Positions 28,066 to 39,709 of a stretch of 64,000 nt of DNA are shown piece after piece. The position numbers and the translations under genes were made by a program. How positions within the stretch are numbered: position 1 is the first letter of the stretch; every line of letters starts with the position of its first letter. The notes beneath the pieces were generated by a model that saw nothing but the letters and a program-made list of their open reading frames with translations, was not told where the DNA came from and ran no database searches. Location: contig NZ_SHKP01000005.1 in assembly GCF_004217215.1 (NCBI RefSeq), forward strand, positions 315,501-379,500, read 5' to 3'. The DNA comes from Rivibacter subsaxonicus (lineage in GTDB: Bacteria; Pseudomonadota; Gammaproteobacteria; Burkholderiales; Burkholderiaceae_C).

Positions 28066-28476
28066 GGGATAGGACCGGAAACGGGGGATCTCGAGAACGC
28101 CGACGACCGAATGCAAGCAGGCCGGCCTGGCACGACACGCCCGAGTCTGAGCCCCCCCTCGGACCGGGGGTAACCACCTGCCGCTCCCGTTACCAAACGC
28201 AGCGGCCCGGCGCCTTGCCTGGCGAACCGCGGCTGGCGCGCATTGAGTGGCTGCCATGCGGCGGGTCGCCGGCGCCGCGCGCCATCTCGGGCCGGCTGCA
28301 GTGGGCGCCTGCGTTACCACTTCTCGCACTTTGCTTCGGCCGCAATTTCCTTCTTGGGGGGGTTCGCTCGATCCCGGGGGTGGGCGCCGCGCTGTGGGCA
28401 CTAGCTTGACGATGAGGTCGCGCGCACGGTCAGGCCGTTGTCGCCACGCTCCATCGCCCGCAACCGAGGAGACACC
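28066..28476. promoter_or_regulatory. Divergent promoter region
   Basis: 411 bp between the divergent starts of the FnIII repeat protein (minus) and the PEP-CTERM protein (plus), so it should hold both promoters. G-runs occur near 28158 and 28356 but I see no certain -35/-10 pair, no sigma-54 box and no coding signal. The PEP-CTERM gene has a good ribosome site (GAGGAGA) at the right end. Confidence 0.45.
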
Positions 28477-29385
28477 ATGAAGAAGGATCTGCTGCAACTG
28501 CTCGTCGTCGCGACGATCACCGTGCTCGCCGCGACCGGCTCGCGCCTGGCGCATGCCGAGGTCACGGCCTCGGCCTCGCTCACCGACCTACGCTTCTGGC
28601 TGGTTGACCTGAAGCCCGACGACGGCATCGCGCCGTCAATGGTGTTCTCCGAAGACGGAGAGGGGCCGTACTTCAGCTCTGCGGGGGCTCACGTGTCCCT
28701 GCCCTTCGGTCCAAATGCCTCGGACGTCAACTCCGGCGCAACCAACTTCACTTCGGTCGCCGCTGCCGCGGAGCTGACTGGCGTCTCCGCACGCGCGACC
28801 CTCGTCGGCAACGGATCGCCGGCAGGACCGACCGAACTGAGCGTCTCGGGCCACGCCGACGCGCCGGGCGCCTCGTTCTACGCGGGCGCGACGCCAAGCT
28901 ACAACGAGTGCTGCAACCCGGCCTACAACTTCTTCACCTTGTCGCCGTACACCCGAGTTTTCGTCACCGCGGACTTCTCTCTCCATACCTCGTCGTCTCT
29001 GCCGGCCCCGGGCCAGTCCTGCGAGTCCTTTGCGTGCGACGCCGTGATGGCATCGGTTCTGCTGACCTTCACCGACCCCGAGGCCTACGAACCCGGCAAG
29101 TCGCTGCGGTACCTCGCCGGCACCGACTGCCAGGGAGAGTCAAACGACGGCTCTCCCTTCAATTGCGACCGCCTGGATGGGCTCATGAGCAGCTCGGGCG
29201 TTGCAGTCATCACCGACGTCAACGCGAGCGATCAGCCGAAGCTGATGGTCTTCACGATCAACGCCAATGTCGGGGGTCGGGTCGGCTATGCGACCGCGGT
29301 CCCCGAGCCGGGCACCGTGCCGCTGTCGCTGGCCGGCCTGTGCCTCGTTGCGCTGCTGGCCCGCCGCCGTCGCACTTCTCGCTGA
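28477..29385 (+). CDS. PEP-CTERM sorting-domain protein
   Basis: 302 residues from the ATG at 28477, preceded by GAGGAGACACC. Residues 1-26 are a signal peptide ending AHA. The body is Ser/Thr/Asp-rich beta-type with no recognised catalytic motif and four cysteines in CCNP, CESFACD-like contexts. The C-terminus has the full sorting signal: VPEPGT (PEP at 276-278), a hydrophobic helix SLAGLCLVALLA and a basic RRRR tail. Proteins of this class are cut at the PEP site by exosortase and usually become part of the extracellular matrix in species with exopolysaccharide loci. No exosortase gene is in the window. A hairpin follows at 29401. Confidence 0.9.
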   Translation: MKKDLLQLLVVATITVLAATGSRLAHAEVTASASLTDLRFWLVDLKPDDGIAPSMVFSEDGEGPYFSSAGAHVSLPFGPNASDVNSGATNFTSVAAAAELTGVSARATLVGNGSPAGPTELSVSGHADAPGASFYAGATPSYNECCNPAYNFFTLSPYTRVFVTADFSLHTSSSLPAPGQSCESFACDAVMASVLLTFTDPEAYEPGKSLRYLAGTDCQGESNDGSPFNCDRLDGLMSSSGVAVITDVNASDQPKLMVFTINANVGGRVGYATAVPEPGTVPLSLAGLCLVALLARRRRTSR

Positions 29386-29400
29386 CCAGGTGCGGCGCCG

Positions 29401-29420
29401 GGCAAGGTGCAGGCCTTGCC
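29401..29420. terminator. Hairpin between convergent genes
   Basis: GGCAAGG-TGCAGG-CCTTGCC, a 7-bp stem just after the PEP-CTERM gene and 3 bp from the stop of tgt, which converges on it. It probably ends transcription from both sides. A T tract is not obvious. Confidence 0.6.
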
Positions 29421-29423
29421 TCC

Positions 29424-30668
<1,245 letters not shown>

Positions 30669-30673
30669 TCACG

Positions 30674-32395
30674 ATGGCCTCCCTGCCGACCCCGCGATTC
30701 GACAGCTTCTACCGCTACCCCGAACTCACCGAGCTGCTGCAGGCCTACGCGCAGGCGCGGCCCGACCTGGTGCAACTCCGCTCGATCGGAAAGAGCCACG
30801 AGGGGCGCGAGCTCTGGCTGCTGGTCGTCACCAACCTCGCCACCGGCGCCGACACCGACAAGCCGGCGTTCTGGGCCGACGGCAACATCCACGCCGCCGA
30901 GCTGACCGCCAGCACTGCGGTGCTGTACTACCTGCACGCACTGGTCAGCGGATACGGCAGCGATCGCGAGATCACCCACCTGCTCGACACGCGCACGATC
31001 TACCTGTGCCCGCGCCTCAATCCCGACGGCGCCGAGTTGGCGCTGGCGGAAAGGCCGCGCCACATCCGCTCCTCGACCCGGCCCTACCCCTTCGACGAAA
31101 CGCCGGTCGACGGCCTCACGCTGGAAGACGTGGACGGCGACGGCCGCATCCTCAGCATGCGCATCAAGGACCCGCATGGCGCCTACAAGCCGCACCCGAG
31201 CGAGCCGCGGCTGATGGTGGCGCGCGAGCCGGGCGAGTTCGGTGGCGAGTACTACCGCGTCATTCCGGAAGGAACGCTCGCCAACTACGACGGCGTCGAG
31301 ATCCGCCTCAACAAGGATCGCGAAGGCCTCGACCTCAACCGCAACTTCCCGGGCGGCTGGCGCCAGGAGTTCGAGCAATGGGGCGCCGGCCCTTACCCGA
31401 CCAGCGAGCCCGAGGTGCGGGCGATGGTCGAGTTCTTCGTCACCCACCCCAACATCGGCGCGGCGATCAGCTATCACACGCACAGCGGCGTGATCCTGCG
31501 GCCGATGGGCAGCAGCTGCGACGACGACATGATTCCCGAGGACCTGTGGTGCATCAAGCGCTTCAGCGAGCTCGGCGCGCGCCTGAGCGGCTACCCGGCG
31601 ATCAGCATCTGGCACGAGTTCAAGTACCACCCCAAGGACATCATCAGCGGCACCCAGGACTGGGTCTACGAGCATCTCGGCGCGCTGTTCTGGGTGGTCG
31701 AGATCTGGTCGCCCAACAAGGAGGCCGGCGTCGAGGACTACAAGTGGATCGACTGGTTCCGCGAGCACCCGGTCGAGGACGACCTCAAGCTGCTCCGGTG
31801 GAGCGACGAGCAATGCGACGGTCGCGCCCACGTGGACTGGAAGCCCTTCGATCACCCGCAGCTCGGCGCGGTCGAGATCGGCGGCTGGGACAAGATGAAC
31901 TACTGGCGCAACCCGCCGCCGCAACTGCGCGAGCGCGAGGCGGCGCGCTTTCCCAAGTGGATGACGCAGCTGGCGCTGAGCCTGCCGCGGCTGGAGCTGC
32001 TGCGCACCGAGGTGGAACCGCTCGCTGCTCCTGCCGATGCCACCGCTGGTGGCAACACCTGGCGCGTGCGCCTCGTGGTGGGCAACTCGGGCTGGCTGCC
32101 GGCCTACGTCAGCAAGCGCGCGCTCGAGCGCAAGGTCGTGCGCGGCCTGATGTTCGAGATCACGCTGCCGGAGGGCGCCACGCTGGTCGGCGGCGAGTTG
32201 CCGCGCTTTGAGGGACCGCAACTCGAGGGCCACGCGCCGAAGCAGTCACCGCTGGCCTTCCTGCCCGACCCCGAACTCAGCGCCGATCGTGCGATGGCCG
32301 AATGGATCGTGCGCGCACCGGCCGGCACGCGCCTGGCCTTGAGCGCGCGCGCCGACCGCGCCGGCGCGGTGCGCTGCGAGGTGGTCCTCGAATAG
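30674..32395 (+). CDS. M14 family zinc carboxypeptidase-like metallopeptidase
   Basis: 573 residues. The N-terminal M14 domain has the zinc HxxE at His73-Glu76 (GNIHAAE), third zinc ligand His268 in SYHTHSG, substrate arginine in LNRNFPGGW, and catalytic Glu343 in WVVEIWSP. A C-terminal beta-sandwich of about 170 residues follows (from around residue 440), as in larger M14 proteins. No signal peptide is seen, so it is probably cytoplasmic. It would cleave C-terminal residues from peptides or an amide bond of another substrate; the natural substrate is unknown. It is divergent from tgt and 7 bp upstream of a K+ channel gene. Confidence 0.9.
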   Translation: MASLPTPRFDSFYRYPELTELLQAYAQARPDLVQLRSIGKSHEGRELWLLVVTNLATGADTDKPAFWADGNIHAAELTASTAVLYYLHALVSGYGSDREITHLLDTRTIYLCPRLNPDGAELALAERPRHIRSSTRPYPFDETPVDGLTLEDVDGDGRILSMRIKDPHGAYKPHPSEPRLMVAREPGEFGGEYYRVIPEGTLANYDGVEIRLNKDREGLDLNRNFPGGWRQEFEQWGAGPYPTSEPEVRAMVEFFVTHPNIGAAISYHTHSGVILRPMGSSCDDDMIPEDLWCIKRFSELGARLSGYPAISIWHEFKYHPKDIISGTQDWVYEHLGALFWVVEIWSPNKEAGVEDYKWIDWFREHPVEDDLKLLRWSDEQCDGRAHVDWKPFDHPQLGAVEIGGWDKMNYWRNPPPQLREREAARFPKWMTQLALSLPRLELLRTEVEPLAAPADATAGGNTWRVRLVVGNSGWLPAYVSKRALERKVVRGLMFEITLPEGATLVGGELPRFEGPQLEGHAPKQSPLAFLPDPELSADRAMAEWIVRAPAGTRLALSARADRAGAVRCEVVLE

Positions 32396-32402
32396 GCCCG
32401 GC

Positions 32403-33125
32403 ATGACCCCGCCGATCCACCCGGGCCAGCCGCTGCAGCGGGTCTGGGCGCGGCTGACGCGGCAGGCGGTCACCGACCGCAGCCTGACCGTGCTGACGCT
32501 GCTGCTGCTGGCCGAGGTGGTGCTGGTGCCGCCGCTGGTGCAGACGGGCTGGCTCAACCGGCATGCGGCCGACCTGGTGTTTGTCGGCCTGCTGATGCTT
32601 GGCGTCTGGATCCTGGCCGATCACACCGTGCCGGGCCGCATGTTCATCTGGACCGCGATGGCCACGCTGCTGCTGCGGCTGGCCAACATCTGGCTGCCCG
32701 ACGAGTCGCTGCGCGCCGCCGATGCCGGCTTTGCCGCCGTCAACGCGATCGCGCTCGGCTGGCTGACGATGGTCTACACGCTGGCCGCGGGTCGCATCAA
32801 CGTGCACCGCGTGCTCGGCGCGGTGGCGGTGTTCCTGCTGATCGGCATCGCCTTCACGCAGCTGCACCGGCTGGTGGCGATGCACGCGCCCGGTGCCTAT
32901 CTGGTGCTCGGCACGCCGGCCTCGTATGGCCAGATCGTCAGCGAGCTCAACTACTACTCCTTCGTCACGCTGAGCTCGCTCGGCTATGGCGACATCACGC
33001 CGGCGCATCCGGCGGCACGCGCGCTGGCGGTGCTCGAGGCACTGATCGGCGTGCTCTACCCGGTTGCGCTACTGGGCTGGCTGGTGTCGCTGGTGACGCG
33101 GCCGGGCGACGGCGCCCCGCGTTGA
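32403..33125 (+). CDS. Two-pore-domain-type potassium channel family protein
   Basis: 240 residues with about six hydrophobic segments, ending in a pore module: pore helix and filter FVTLSSLGYGDITP followed by the last membrane helix ALAVLEALIGVLYPVALLGW. The filter GYGD is that of K+-selective channels. No RCK/TrkA-N regulatory domain is attached. The four N-terminal helices could act like a voltage-sensor-type domain but lack a clear arginine ladder. It starts 7 bp after the M14 gene stop and is probably co-transcribed with it; a hairpin follows at 33134. Confidence 0.85.
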   Translation: MTPPIHPGQPLQRVWARLTRQAVTDRSLTVLTLLLLAEVVLVPPLVQTGWLNRHAADLVFVGLLMLGVWILADHTVPGRMFIWTAMATLLLRLANIWLPDESLRAADAGFAAVNAIALGWLTMVYTLAAGRINVHRVLGAVAVFLLIGIAFTQLHRLVAMHAPGAYLVLGTPASYGQIVSELNYYSFVTLSSLGYGDITPAHPAARALAVLEALIGVLYPVALLGWLVSLVTRPGDGAPR

Positions 33126-33133
33126 TCGCACGC

Positions 33134-33151
33134 TGTCGCACCAATGCGACA
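33134..33151 (+). terminator. Short hairpin after the K+ channel gene
   Basis: TGTCGCA-CCAA-TGCGACA, a perfect 7-bp stem with a 4-base loop, followed by the T-richer AGTTCTCATTT. It lies 9 bp after the channel stop codon and just ahead of the candidate Fur box. Confidence 0.6.
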
Positions 33152-33162
33152 AGTTCTCATTT

Positions 33163-33181
33163 ACAATTGGGAATCATTCGC
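33163..33181 (+). promoter_or_regulatory. Candidate Fur box of the TonB receptor operon
   Basis: ACAATTGGGAATCATTCGC matches the 19-bp Fur consensus at 11 positions by eye, including the core AATCATT, and sits in an AT-rich pocket about 170 bp ahead of the receptor start. Iron repression is expected for a siderophore receptor plus PiuC. The match is partial, so this is a suggestion only. Confidence 0.45.
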
Positions 33182-33348
33182 ATGTGATTCGCCGCCCTGA
33201 CGCGGCGGGTCGCTGCACCCAACGCCAAGCGCGTCCCCCGCCAGCCCCGGTGCTGCCGCCGCCCCGGTGGTCGCGCCTCCTGTGCCAGCCAACGGACCGT
33301 CCCGGCCCCACCGAGACCCATCCAGGCTTTTGCAGGAGAAGCGTGACC

Positions 33349-35601
33349 ATGCGCGCACGATCGAAGCGTTCCACTCCCTCGTCCACCACCGTCCGGCGCC
33401 CGACCCGACTGCTGCCGCTGGGCGCGCTGGCCGCCGGCTTCGGTCTGGCGGCGCCGGCCGTCTGGGCCCAAGCCACGACCGCCGCCACCGACGAGCCGCC
33501 GGCGGCGCAGGCCACGCCCGGCGCGCTGAAGCTGCAGCGCGTCGAGGTCCACGGCAACGGCGAACGCCAGGGCAAGGACGCCTACAAGGCCGACCAGACC
33601 CGCATCGGCAAGAGCCAGCAGGACCTGAAGGACATCCCGCAGTCGGTGACGGTGATCACCGAGAAGCTGATCGACGACACCAACGCCGACACGCTGCGCG
33701 GCGCGCTGCACCGTGCGATCGGCGTCACCTTCGAGGCCGGCGAGGGCGGCGGCGTTGGCGACCTGGTGCGCATTCGCGGCTTCTCGGCGCGCGGCGACAT
33801 CTACCAGGACGGCATGCGCGACACCGCGCAGTACAACCGCGACACCTTCAACATCGACCGCATCGAGGTGCTGCGCGGATCGGCCTCGATGCTGTTCGGC
33901 CGCGGGTCGACCGGTGGCGTGGTCAACCAGGTCAACAAGCAACCGTTCCTGATGAACCAGAACGAGGTCGCGCTGACTGCTGGCACCGATGACTACTACC
34001 GCCTGACCGGCGACTTCAACCTCAAGACCGGCGAGAGCGCCGCCGTGCGGCTGAACGTCATGAAGACCGACGCCGACAGCTTCCGCAACGGCCCGACCAC
34101 CGACCGCACCGGCTTCGCGCCGACCTTCCGCTGGGGCATCGGCACCAGCGACGAGTTCTCGATCGGCCTCTACCACCTGCGCTACGAGGATCGCCCCGAC
34201 TACGGCTTCGGCTGGCTCGACGGCCGACCGGTGCCCGAGGCGCGCGATCGCTGGTTCGGCTTCGAGAGCGACTACCAGAAGGACTCGGCCACCTACGGCA
34301 CCTTCTCCTGGCTGCACCGCTTCGGCGCCGAGATGGGCGGCGCCGAGCTGCGCACGGCCTTCCGCGACGGCAAGTTCAAGCGCGACCTTTGGGCCACCAC
34401 CGCGCGCGCCGGCGCCGGCGCCCCGCCGATCAGCGACAGCACGACCGTCACGCGCGGCAACCAGACCCGCGCCGCCGAGGACCGCCAGCGCCTGCTGCAG
34501 AGCGACCTGTCGGCCAAGGCCGGATGGTTCGGCATGAAGCACGACCTGGTCACCGGCATCGACCTCACCGACGAAGCCACGCAGACCTACACCTACGCCG
34601 GCACGCCGGCCAAGCCGCCGACGCTGTTCGGCACCCCGGGCGTCTCGCCGGCGCTGGTCGACACCCGCGTGCGGGCGCCGAGTGTCAACTTCACGGCGCG
34701 CAACCTCGGCGTCTACGCGCAGGACACGGTCGAGTTCATCCCGAGCTGGAAGGCGCTGCTCGGCCTGCGCTACGACAGCTTCCGCGCCGAGTACACCAAC
34801 ACCGACGCGCAGCCGGTGACCTGGTCGCGCGAGGACAACCTGCCGAGCTACCGCGCCGGCCTGATCTGGCAGCCGCAGGCCAACGCCAGCTACTACGCCT
34901 CCTACGGCACCTCGTTCAACACCACCGGCGACCTCTACCAGTTCGGCGTCGCCGGCGCGACGCAGGCGCAGCGCCAGGCCTCGGCCGACCGCAGCGCCAA
35001 CACCCCACCCGAGAAGAGCCGCAACGCCGAGATCGGCGCCAAGTGGGAGCTGCTGGACAACAACCTCGCGCTGCGCACCGCGCTGTTCCGCAGCGAGAAG
35101 TTCAATGAACGCAACACCGACGTCGACACCGCCAACAACGCCTTCCTGCTCAGCGGCCGGCGCCACACCGACGGCATCGAGCTCGAGGGCGCCGGGCGAC
35201 TGCTGCCGGAGCTGGAGCTCTTTGCCGGCGTGGCCTACATGCGCGGCAACATCGACGAGGCCGGCAGCGTCAATCAGGCCTCGGTCGGCCAGACCCCGGG
35301 CCTGACGCCGCGCTGGACCGGCAACCTCTGGCTGGCGTGGCGCGCGACGCAGAAGCTGCGTCTCGGCATCGGCGCCGACGGCATGAGCTCGCGCAAGCCT
35401 GCCGACGCCGAAACCTCGCCCAACGAGGCGCCGGGCTACGTCAAGGCCGACGCGATGGTCGAGTACAGCTGGGCCAACTACGCGGTGCGACTGAACCTGT
35501 TCAACCTGTTCGACAAGAACTACGCTGACGGCCTCTACCGCGGCCACACGGTGCCCGGCGTGCCGCGCTCGGCCCAGCTGACGCTGACCGCCACCCTGTG
35601 A
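33349..35601 (+). CDS. TonB-dependent siderophore receptor (Fiu-like, catecholate type)
   Basis: 750 residues from the ATG at 33349, with AGGAG about 12 bp ahead. A long signal peptide ends near AVWAQA. The plug domain follows with [36 protein letters not shown] and [20 protein letters not shown], the pattern of ferric siderophore receptors. The beta-barrel runs to the end ([31 protein letters not shown]); the final residue is Leu where Phe is usual. It imports ferric siderophore across the outer membrane using TonB energy. The downstream PiuC gene, 22 bp away, matches the fiu-ybiX arrangement of E. coli. The upstream in-frame extension is unlikely, as it would bury the signal peptide. Confidence 0.93.
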   Translation: MRARSKRSTPSSTTVRRPTRLLPLGALAAGFGLAAPAVWAQATTAATDEPPAAQATPGALKLQRVEVHGNGERQGKDAYKADQTRIGKSQQDLKDIPQSVTVITEKLIDDTNADTLRGALHRAIGVTFEAGEGGGVGDLVRIRGFSARGDIYQDGMRDTAQYNRDTFNIDRIEVLRGSASMLFGRGSTGGVVNQVNKQPFLMNQNEVALTAGTDDYYRLTGDFNLKTGESAAVRLNVMKTDADSFRNGPTTDRTGFAPTFRWGIGTSDEFSIGLYHLRYEDRPDYGFGWLDGRPVPEARDRWFGFESDYQKDSATYGTFSWLHRFGAEMGGAELRTAFRDGKFKRDLWATTARAGAGAPPISDSTTVTRGNQTRAAEDRQRLLQSDLSAKAGWFGMKHDLVTGIDLTDEATQTYTYAGTPAKPPTLFGTPGVSPALVDTRVRAPSVNFTARNLGVYAQDTVEFIPSWKALLGLRYDSFRAEYTNTDAQPVTWSREDNLPSYRAGLIWQPQANASYYASYGTSFNTTGDLYQFGVAGATQAQRQASADRSANTPPEKSRNAEIGAKWELLDNNLALRTALFRSEKFNERNTDVDTANNAFLLSGRRHTDGIELEGAGRLLPELELFAGVAYMRGNIDEAGSVNQASVGQTPGLTPRWTGNLWLAWRATQKLRLGIGADGMSSRKPADAETSPNEAPGYVKADAMVEYSWANYAVRLNLFNLFDKNYADGLYRGHTVPGVPRSAQLTLTATL

Positions 35602-35623
35602 TCGACCGGCCGGGAGTCCTGCG

Positions 35624-36319
35624 ATGGTGCTGATCCTTCCCGACGTTCTCACCGGCAGCGCGCTCGCCCGCGCCCAGGCGCTGCTCGCGCAGGCACCCTG
35701 GGCCGACGGCAAGCGCACCGCCGGCAGCCAGTCGGCGCCGGTCAAGAACAACCAGCAGTTGCCGGAGGACTCGCCCGCCGCGGCCGAACTGCGCGAGATC
35801 GTGCTCGAGGCGTTGGCCACGCACGCCGGCTTCTTTGCCGCCGCGCTGCCCAAGCGCATCTACCCGCCGCTGTTCAACCGCTACGGCGGCAGCAGCAACG
35901 CCTTCGGCGATCACATCGACAACGCGATGCGCATGCTGCGCCACGGCCCGCACCGCGGCACGCAGGTGCGCACCGACCTCTCGGCGACGCTGTTCCTGGC
36001 CGAGCCGGCCGACTACGACGGCGGCGACCTGGTGATCGAGGAACCGGGCGGCGCCACGCGCCGCATCAAGCTGGCGGCCGGCCACATGGTGCTCTACCCG
36101 GGCACCCGCGTGCACCGGGTCGAACCGGTCACGCGCGGCGCGCGGCTGGCGAGCTTCTTCTGGATCGAGAGCATGGTGCGCGGCGAGGAGCAGCGCGCCT
36201 TGCTGCACGACCTCGACCAGCGCGTCACCGCGCTGCGCGAGCGGCTCGGCGACACGCCCGAACTGGTGGGGTTGACCGGCACGTATCACAACCTCTTGAG
36301 GATGTGGGGCGACTCCTGA
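35624..36319 (+). CDS. piuC: Fe(II)/2-oxoglutarate-dependent PKHD-type hydroxylase
   Basis: 231 residues. Metal ligands are His97 and Asp99 in FGDHIDNAM and His164 in [10 protein letters not shown]; Arg174 is the likely 2-oxoglutarate ligand. The opening [11 protein letters not shown] and the C-terminal [16 protein letters not shown] match PiuC/YbiX. This family lies beside TonB siderophore receptors and is thought to modify or help release iron from the imported siderophore; the true substrate is not settled. Its stop is only 6 bp from the queA stop on the opposite strand. Confidence 0.93.
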   Translation: MVLILPDVLTGSALARAQALLAQAPWADGKRTAGSQSAPVKNNQQLPEDSPAAAELREIVLEALATHAGFFAAALPKRIYPPLFNRYGGSSNAFGDHIDNAMRMLRHGPHRGTQVRTDLSATLFLAEPADYDGGDLVIEEPGGATRRIKLAAGHMVLYPGTRVHRVEPVTRGARLASFFWIESMVRGEEQRALLHDLDQRVTALRERLGDTPELVGLTGTYHNLLRMWGDS

Positions 36320-36325
36320 GCCCGG

Positions 36326-37441
36326 TCAGCTGACGCGACGGTCCAGCAGCATCGCATCGCCGTAGCTGAAGAAGCGATAGCGCTGCGCGATCGCATGCGC
36401 GTACAGCGCGTGCATGTGCTCGAAGCCGGCAAAGGCGCTGACCAGCATCAGCAGCGTGCTCTTCGGCAGGTGGAAGTTGGTGACGAGCCGGTCGACCACG
36501 CGGAAGTCGAAGCCCGGCGTGATGAAGATCTCCGTCTCGCGCGCGCCGACGGCGGGCAGCCGATCGGCGCGATCGAGCGCGGCCGACTCGAGCGCCCGCA
36601 GCGTGGTCGTGCCCACCGCCACCACGCGGCCGCCGCGCGCGCGCGTCTGCGCGATGGCGTCGACGGTGACCGCCGGCACATCGAACCATTCGCTGTGCAT
36701 GCGGTGCTCTTTGATGCGCTCGACCCGCACCGGCTGGAAGGTGCCGGCCCCCACGTGCAGCGTGACGCTGGCGCGCTGCACGCCGCGCGCGGCAAGCTGC
36801 TCGAGCAGCGCCTCGTCGAAGTGCAGCGAGGCGGTCGGCGCGGCCACGGCGCCCGGCTTGTCGGCGAACACGGTCTGGTAGCGGCGCACGTCCTCGGCCG
36901 CGTCGGCGTGCGTGATGTAGGGCGGCAGCGGCACATGACCGCTGCGTTCGAGCAGCACGAAGGGGTCCTCGGGGAAGCGCAGATGGAACAGCGCGTCCTC
37001 GGCCCCGCAGCGGCCGAGCACCTCGGCATCGAAGGCGTGCGCCTCGTCGTCGCCGAAGCGGACGACGCTGCCGGCCCTGGGCGACTTGCTCGCACGCAGG
37101 TGGGCCCAGACCTCCCGCGTGCCGGGCAGCACGCGCTCGATCAGCGCCTCGACCCGCCCGCCGCCGGCACCGCCGCGCACGCCGGCCGTCGTCTTGCGTC
37201 CGAACAGCCGCGCCTTGATGACGCGGGTGTCGTTGAAGACCAGCAGGTCGCCGGGGCTCAGCAGCGCCGGCAGCTCGCGGAATACGCGGTCGACCGGCAG
37301 CGCGCCGCGGCCGTCGAGCAGGCGCGAGGCGCTGCGTTCGGGTGCGGGGTGTTGCGCGATCAGTTCGGGCGGGAGCTCGAAGTCGAAGTCGGCGACCGAC
37401 CAGTCGCGGGTGGCCGAGGGCTCGCTGGCAGAGGGTTGCAT
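36326..37441 (-). CDS. queA: S-adenosylmethionine:tRNA ribosyltransferase-isomerase
   Basis: 371 residues. Builds epoxyqueuosine by moving the ribosyl of SAM onto preQ1-34 in tRNA, the step after Tgt. Family stretches are [75 protein letters not shown] and [19 protein letters not shown]. The ATG at 37441 was chosen as the residues upstream of it are not conserved. It is divergent from recG with 62 bp between the starts. Confidence 0.96.
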   Translation of the reverse strand: MQPSASEPSATRDWSVADFDFELPPELIAQHPAPERSASRLLDGRGALPVDRVFRELPALLSPGDLLVFNDTRVIKARLFGRKTTAGVRGGAGGGRVEALIERVLPGTREVWAHLRASKSPRAGSVVRFGDDEAHAFDAEVLGRCGAEDALFHLRFPEDPFVLLERSGHVPLPPYITHADAAEDVRRYQTVFADKPGAVAAPTASLHFDEALLEQLAARGVQRASVTLHVGAGTFQPVRVERIKEHRMHSEWFDVPAVTVDAIAQTRARGGRVVAVGTTTLRALESAALDRADRLPAVGARETEIFITPGFDFRVVDRLVTNFHLPKSTLLMLVSAFAGFEHMHALYAHAIAQRYRFFSYGDAMLLDRRVS

Positions 37442-37503
37442 GGCAGACACGCAGGCTGTACCGGCCTGGAGAAAAGACAGAAGCGGGCGGGCAGAATTGT
37501 TCC

Positions 37504-39597
37504 ATGCCCGCCTCCTCCGCCGCCGCGCCATCGCCCACCGACGCGGCAGCGGCGACCGCGACGGCGGCACGCCCGAAGTCGGCGCCGCAGAAGTCGATGG
37601 AGAAGCTCGGCCTGCGGCGCGACATCGATCTCGCGCTGCACCTACCGCTGCGCTACGAGGACGAGACCCGCGTCGTGCCGATCGCCGCCGCGCGGCCCGG
37701 TGTGGCGGTACAGGTCGAGGGCGTCGTGCGCGAGGCCCAGGTCGAGTTCAGGCCGCGTCGGCAGCTGGTCGTCCGGATCGAGGACTCGGCCGGCGACGAA
37801 CTGGTGCTGCGCTTCCTGCACTTCTATCCCTCGCACCAGAAGAGCTTCGCGCCGGGGCAGCTGGTACGCGTGCGCGGCGAGCCGCGCGGCGGCTTCTTCG
37901 GGCTGGAGATGGTGCATCCCACCTTCAAGGCCGTGCAGCCCGGCGCGCCGCTGGCGGCCTCGCTGACCCCGGTCTACCCGGCCAGCGCGCAGCTGCCGCA
38001 GGCCTACCTGCGCAAGGCGATTGCCGCAGCGCTGGCGCGCGCACCGCTGCACGAGCTGCTGCCGCCGGGCAGCGTGCCGCGCGGGTTGCCGCCGCTGCGC
38101 GAGGCCCTGAACTACCTGCACCATCCGCCGCCAGACGCCAGCCTCGCGGCGCTGGAAGAGCACGCGCATCCGGCCTGGCAGCGGCTCAAGTTCGAGGAGC
38201 TGCTGGCGCAGCAGCTCTCGCAGGCGCAGGCCCGCCAGGAGCGCGAACTGCTGCGCGCGCCGCCGCTTCGTGCGGGCGCCGGCGGCCTGCACGAGAAGCT
38301 GCTCGCCGCGCTGCCCTTCCAGCTGACCGGCGCGCAGCAGCGCGTGGCCGAGGAGATCGCCCAGGACATTGGACGCGGCGTGCCGATGCACCGCCTGCTG
38401 CAGGGCGACGTGGGCTCGGGCAAGACCGTCGTCGCGGCGCTCGCCGCCGCGGTCGCGATCGACGCCGGCTGGCAATGCGCGCTGATGGCGCCGACCGAGA
38501 TCCTCGCCGAGCAGCATTTCAGAAAGCTGGTCGGCTGGCTCGAGCCGCTCGGCATCCGCGTTGCCTGGCTCACCGGCAGCGTCAAGGGCAAGGCGCGCAA
38601 GCAGCAGCTCGAGGCGGCGGCCTCGGGCGAGGCGGGGCTGATCGTCGGCACCCATGCGGTGATCGAAGACAAGGTCCGCTTCGCCAGGCTCGGCCTGGCG
38701 ATCGTCGACGAGCAGCATCGATTCGGCGTTCAGCAGCGGCTCGAACTGCGCCGCAAGCTGGCGCATGACGGGCTCGAGCCGCATCTGCTGATGATGAGTG
38801 CCACGCCGATCCCGCGCACGCTGGCGATGAGCTACTTCGCCGATCTCGCGCTCTCCACCATCGACGAGCTGCCGCCCGGCCGCACGCCGGTCGTGACCAA
38901 GGTCTTCGGCGACGCACGGCGCGAGGACGTGATCGAGCGCATCCGCGACGAGGTCGCGCAGGGCCGGCAGGTCTACTGGGTCTGCCCGCTGGTCGAGGAA
39001 TCCGAAGCGCTCGACCTGCAGAACGCCACCGACACCCACGCGCAGCTGAGCGCCGCGTTGCCCGGCGTGATGGTCGGGCTGCTGCACGGCCGCATGCCGG
39101 CGGCCGAGAAGGCGGCGGTGATGAGCCTGTTCACCGGCGGCTCGATGTGCCTGCTGGTGGCGACCACGGTGATCGAGGTCGGCGTCGACGTGCCGAACGC
39201 GAGCCTGATGGTGATCGAGCATGCCGAGCGCTTCGGCCTCTCGCAGCTGCACCAGCTGCGCGGACGCGTCGGCCGCGGCGCGGTGGCCAGCGTCTGCGTG
39301 CTGCTCTACACCGCGCCGCTGTCCGAGACCGGCAAGGCGCGGCTGCGCGCGATGGCCGAGACGACCGACGGTTTCGAGATCGCCCGGCGCGACCTCGAGA
39401 TCCGCGGTCCCGGCGAGTTCATGGGCGCGCGCCAGAGCGGCAGCGCGCTGCTGCGCTTTGCCGACCTGCAGGAAGACAGTGCGCTGCTGCAGCAGGCCCG
39501 CGCGCTGGCGCCGCGCCTGCTGCTTGAGCAGCCCGCGGCGGCGCAGGCCCAGGTCGATCGCTGGCTCGGCGGCAAGGCCGAGTTCCTGAAGGCCTGA
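37504..39597 (+). CDS. recG: ATP-dependent DNA helicase RecG
   Basis: 697 residues. Remodels stalled replication forks and branch-migrates Holliday junctions. The N-terminal wedge OB domain is followed by the helicase core with Walker [24 protein letters not shown], the DEQH box ([12 protein letters not shown]), [12 protein letters not shown], and C-terminal [20 protein letters not shown] and QLRGRVGRG. The TRG-like end is present ([19 protein letters not shown]). The start at 37504 leaves a 30-residue Ala-rich head, common in this order. A dispersed repeat that likely acts as terminator follows. Confidence 0.97.
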   Translation: MPASSAAAPSPTDAAAATATAARPKSAPQKSMEKLGLRRDIDLALHLPLRYEDETRVVPIAAARPGVAVQVEGVVREAQVEFRPRRQLVVRIEDSAGDELVLRFLHFYPSHQKSFAPGQLVRVRGEPRGGFFGLEMVHPTFKAVQPGAPLAASLTPVYPASAQLPQAYLRKAIAAALARAPLHELLPPGSVPRGLPPLREALNYLHHPPPDASLAALEEHAHPAWQRLKFEELLAQQLSQAQARQERELLRAPPLRAGAGGLHEKLLAALPFQLTGAQQRVAEEIAQDIGRGVPMHRLLQGDVGSGKTVVAALAAAVAIDAGWQCALMAPTEILAEQHFRKLVGWLEPLGIRVAWLTGSVKGKARKQQLEAAASGEAGLIVGTHAVIEDKVRFARLGLAIVDEQHRFGVQQRLELRRKLAHDGLEPHLLMMSATPIPRTLAMSYFADLALSTIDELPPGRTPVVTKVFGDARREDVIERIRDEVAQGRQVYWVCPLVEESEALDLQNATDTHAQLSAALPGVMVGLLHGRMPAAEKAAVMSLFTGGSMCLLVATTVIEVGVDVPNASLMVIEHAERFGLSQLHQLRGRVGRGAVASVCVLLYTAPLSETGKARLRAMAETTDGFEIARRDLEIRGPGEFMGARQSGSALLRFADLQEDSALLQQARALAPRLLLEQPAAAQAQVDRWLGGKAEFLKA

Positions 39598-39635
39598 TCA
39601 GCCGCTCGCGGAGTTCGCGTCCTTCACCTGCGGGT

Positions 39636-39709
39636 CATGCCGCTCGCAGAGCTCGCGTCCTTCGTGCCGTCCAAGCCCGAACTCTCGGGCTTGGAGCCGC
39701 GGCACTCAG
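39636..39709. repeat. 74-bp dispersed hairpin element, copy 1 (with partial duplicate at 39601-39625)
   Basis: Same length as, and 62 of 74 bases identical to, the element at 50404-50477. The centre is a perfect 10-bp stem with a 4-base loop, CCAAGCCCGA-ACTC-TCGGGCTTGG, at 39671-39694. Both copies lie between convergent genes and include the stop codon of the minus-strand gene (TCA inside ACTCAG). The first 25 bp also occur just upstream at 39601-39625 with two mismatches. A bidirectional terminator is the simplest role. Confidence 0.85.

Noticed and set aside
33157-35859. 900-residue minus-strand reading frame
   Set aside because: Antisense to the TonB receptor gene; its Val/Gly/Ala/Arg-rich sequence mirrors the third-position bias of the receptor and shows no domain.
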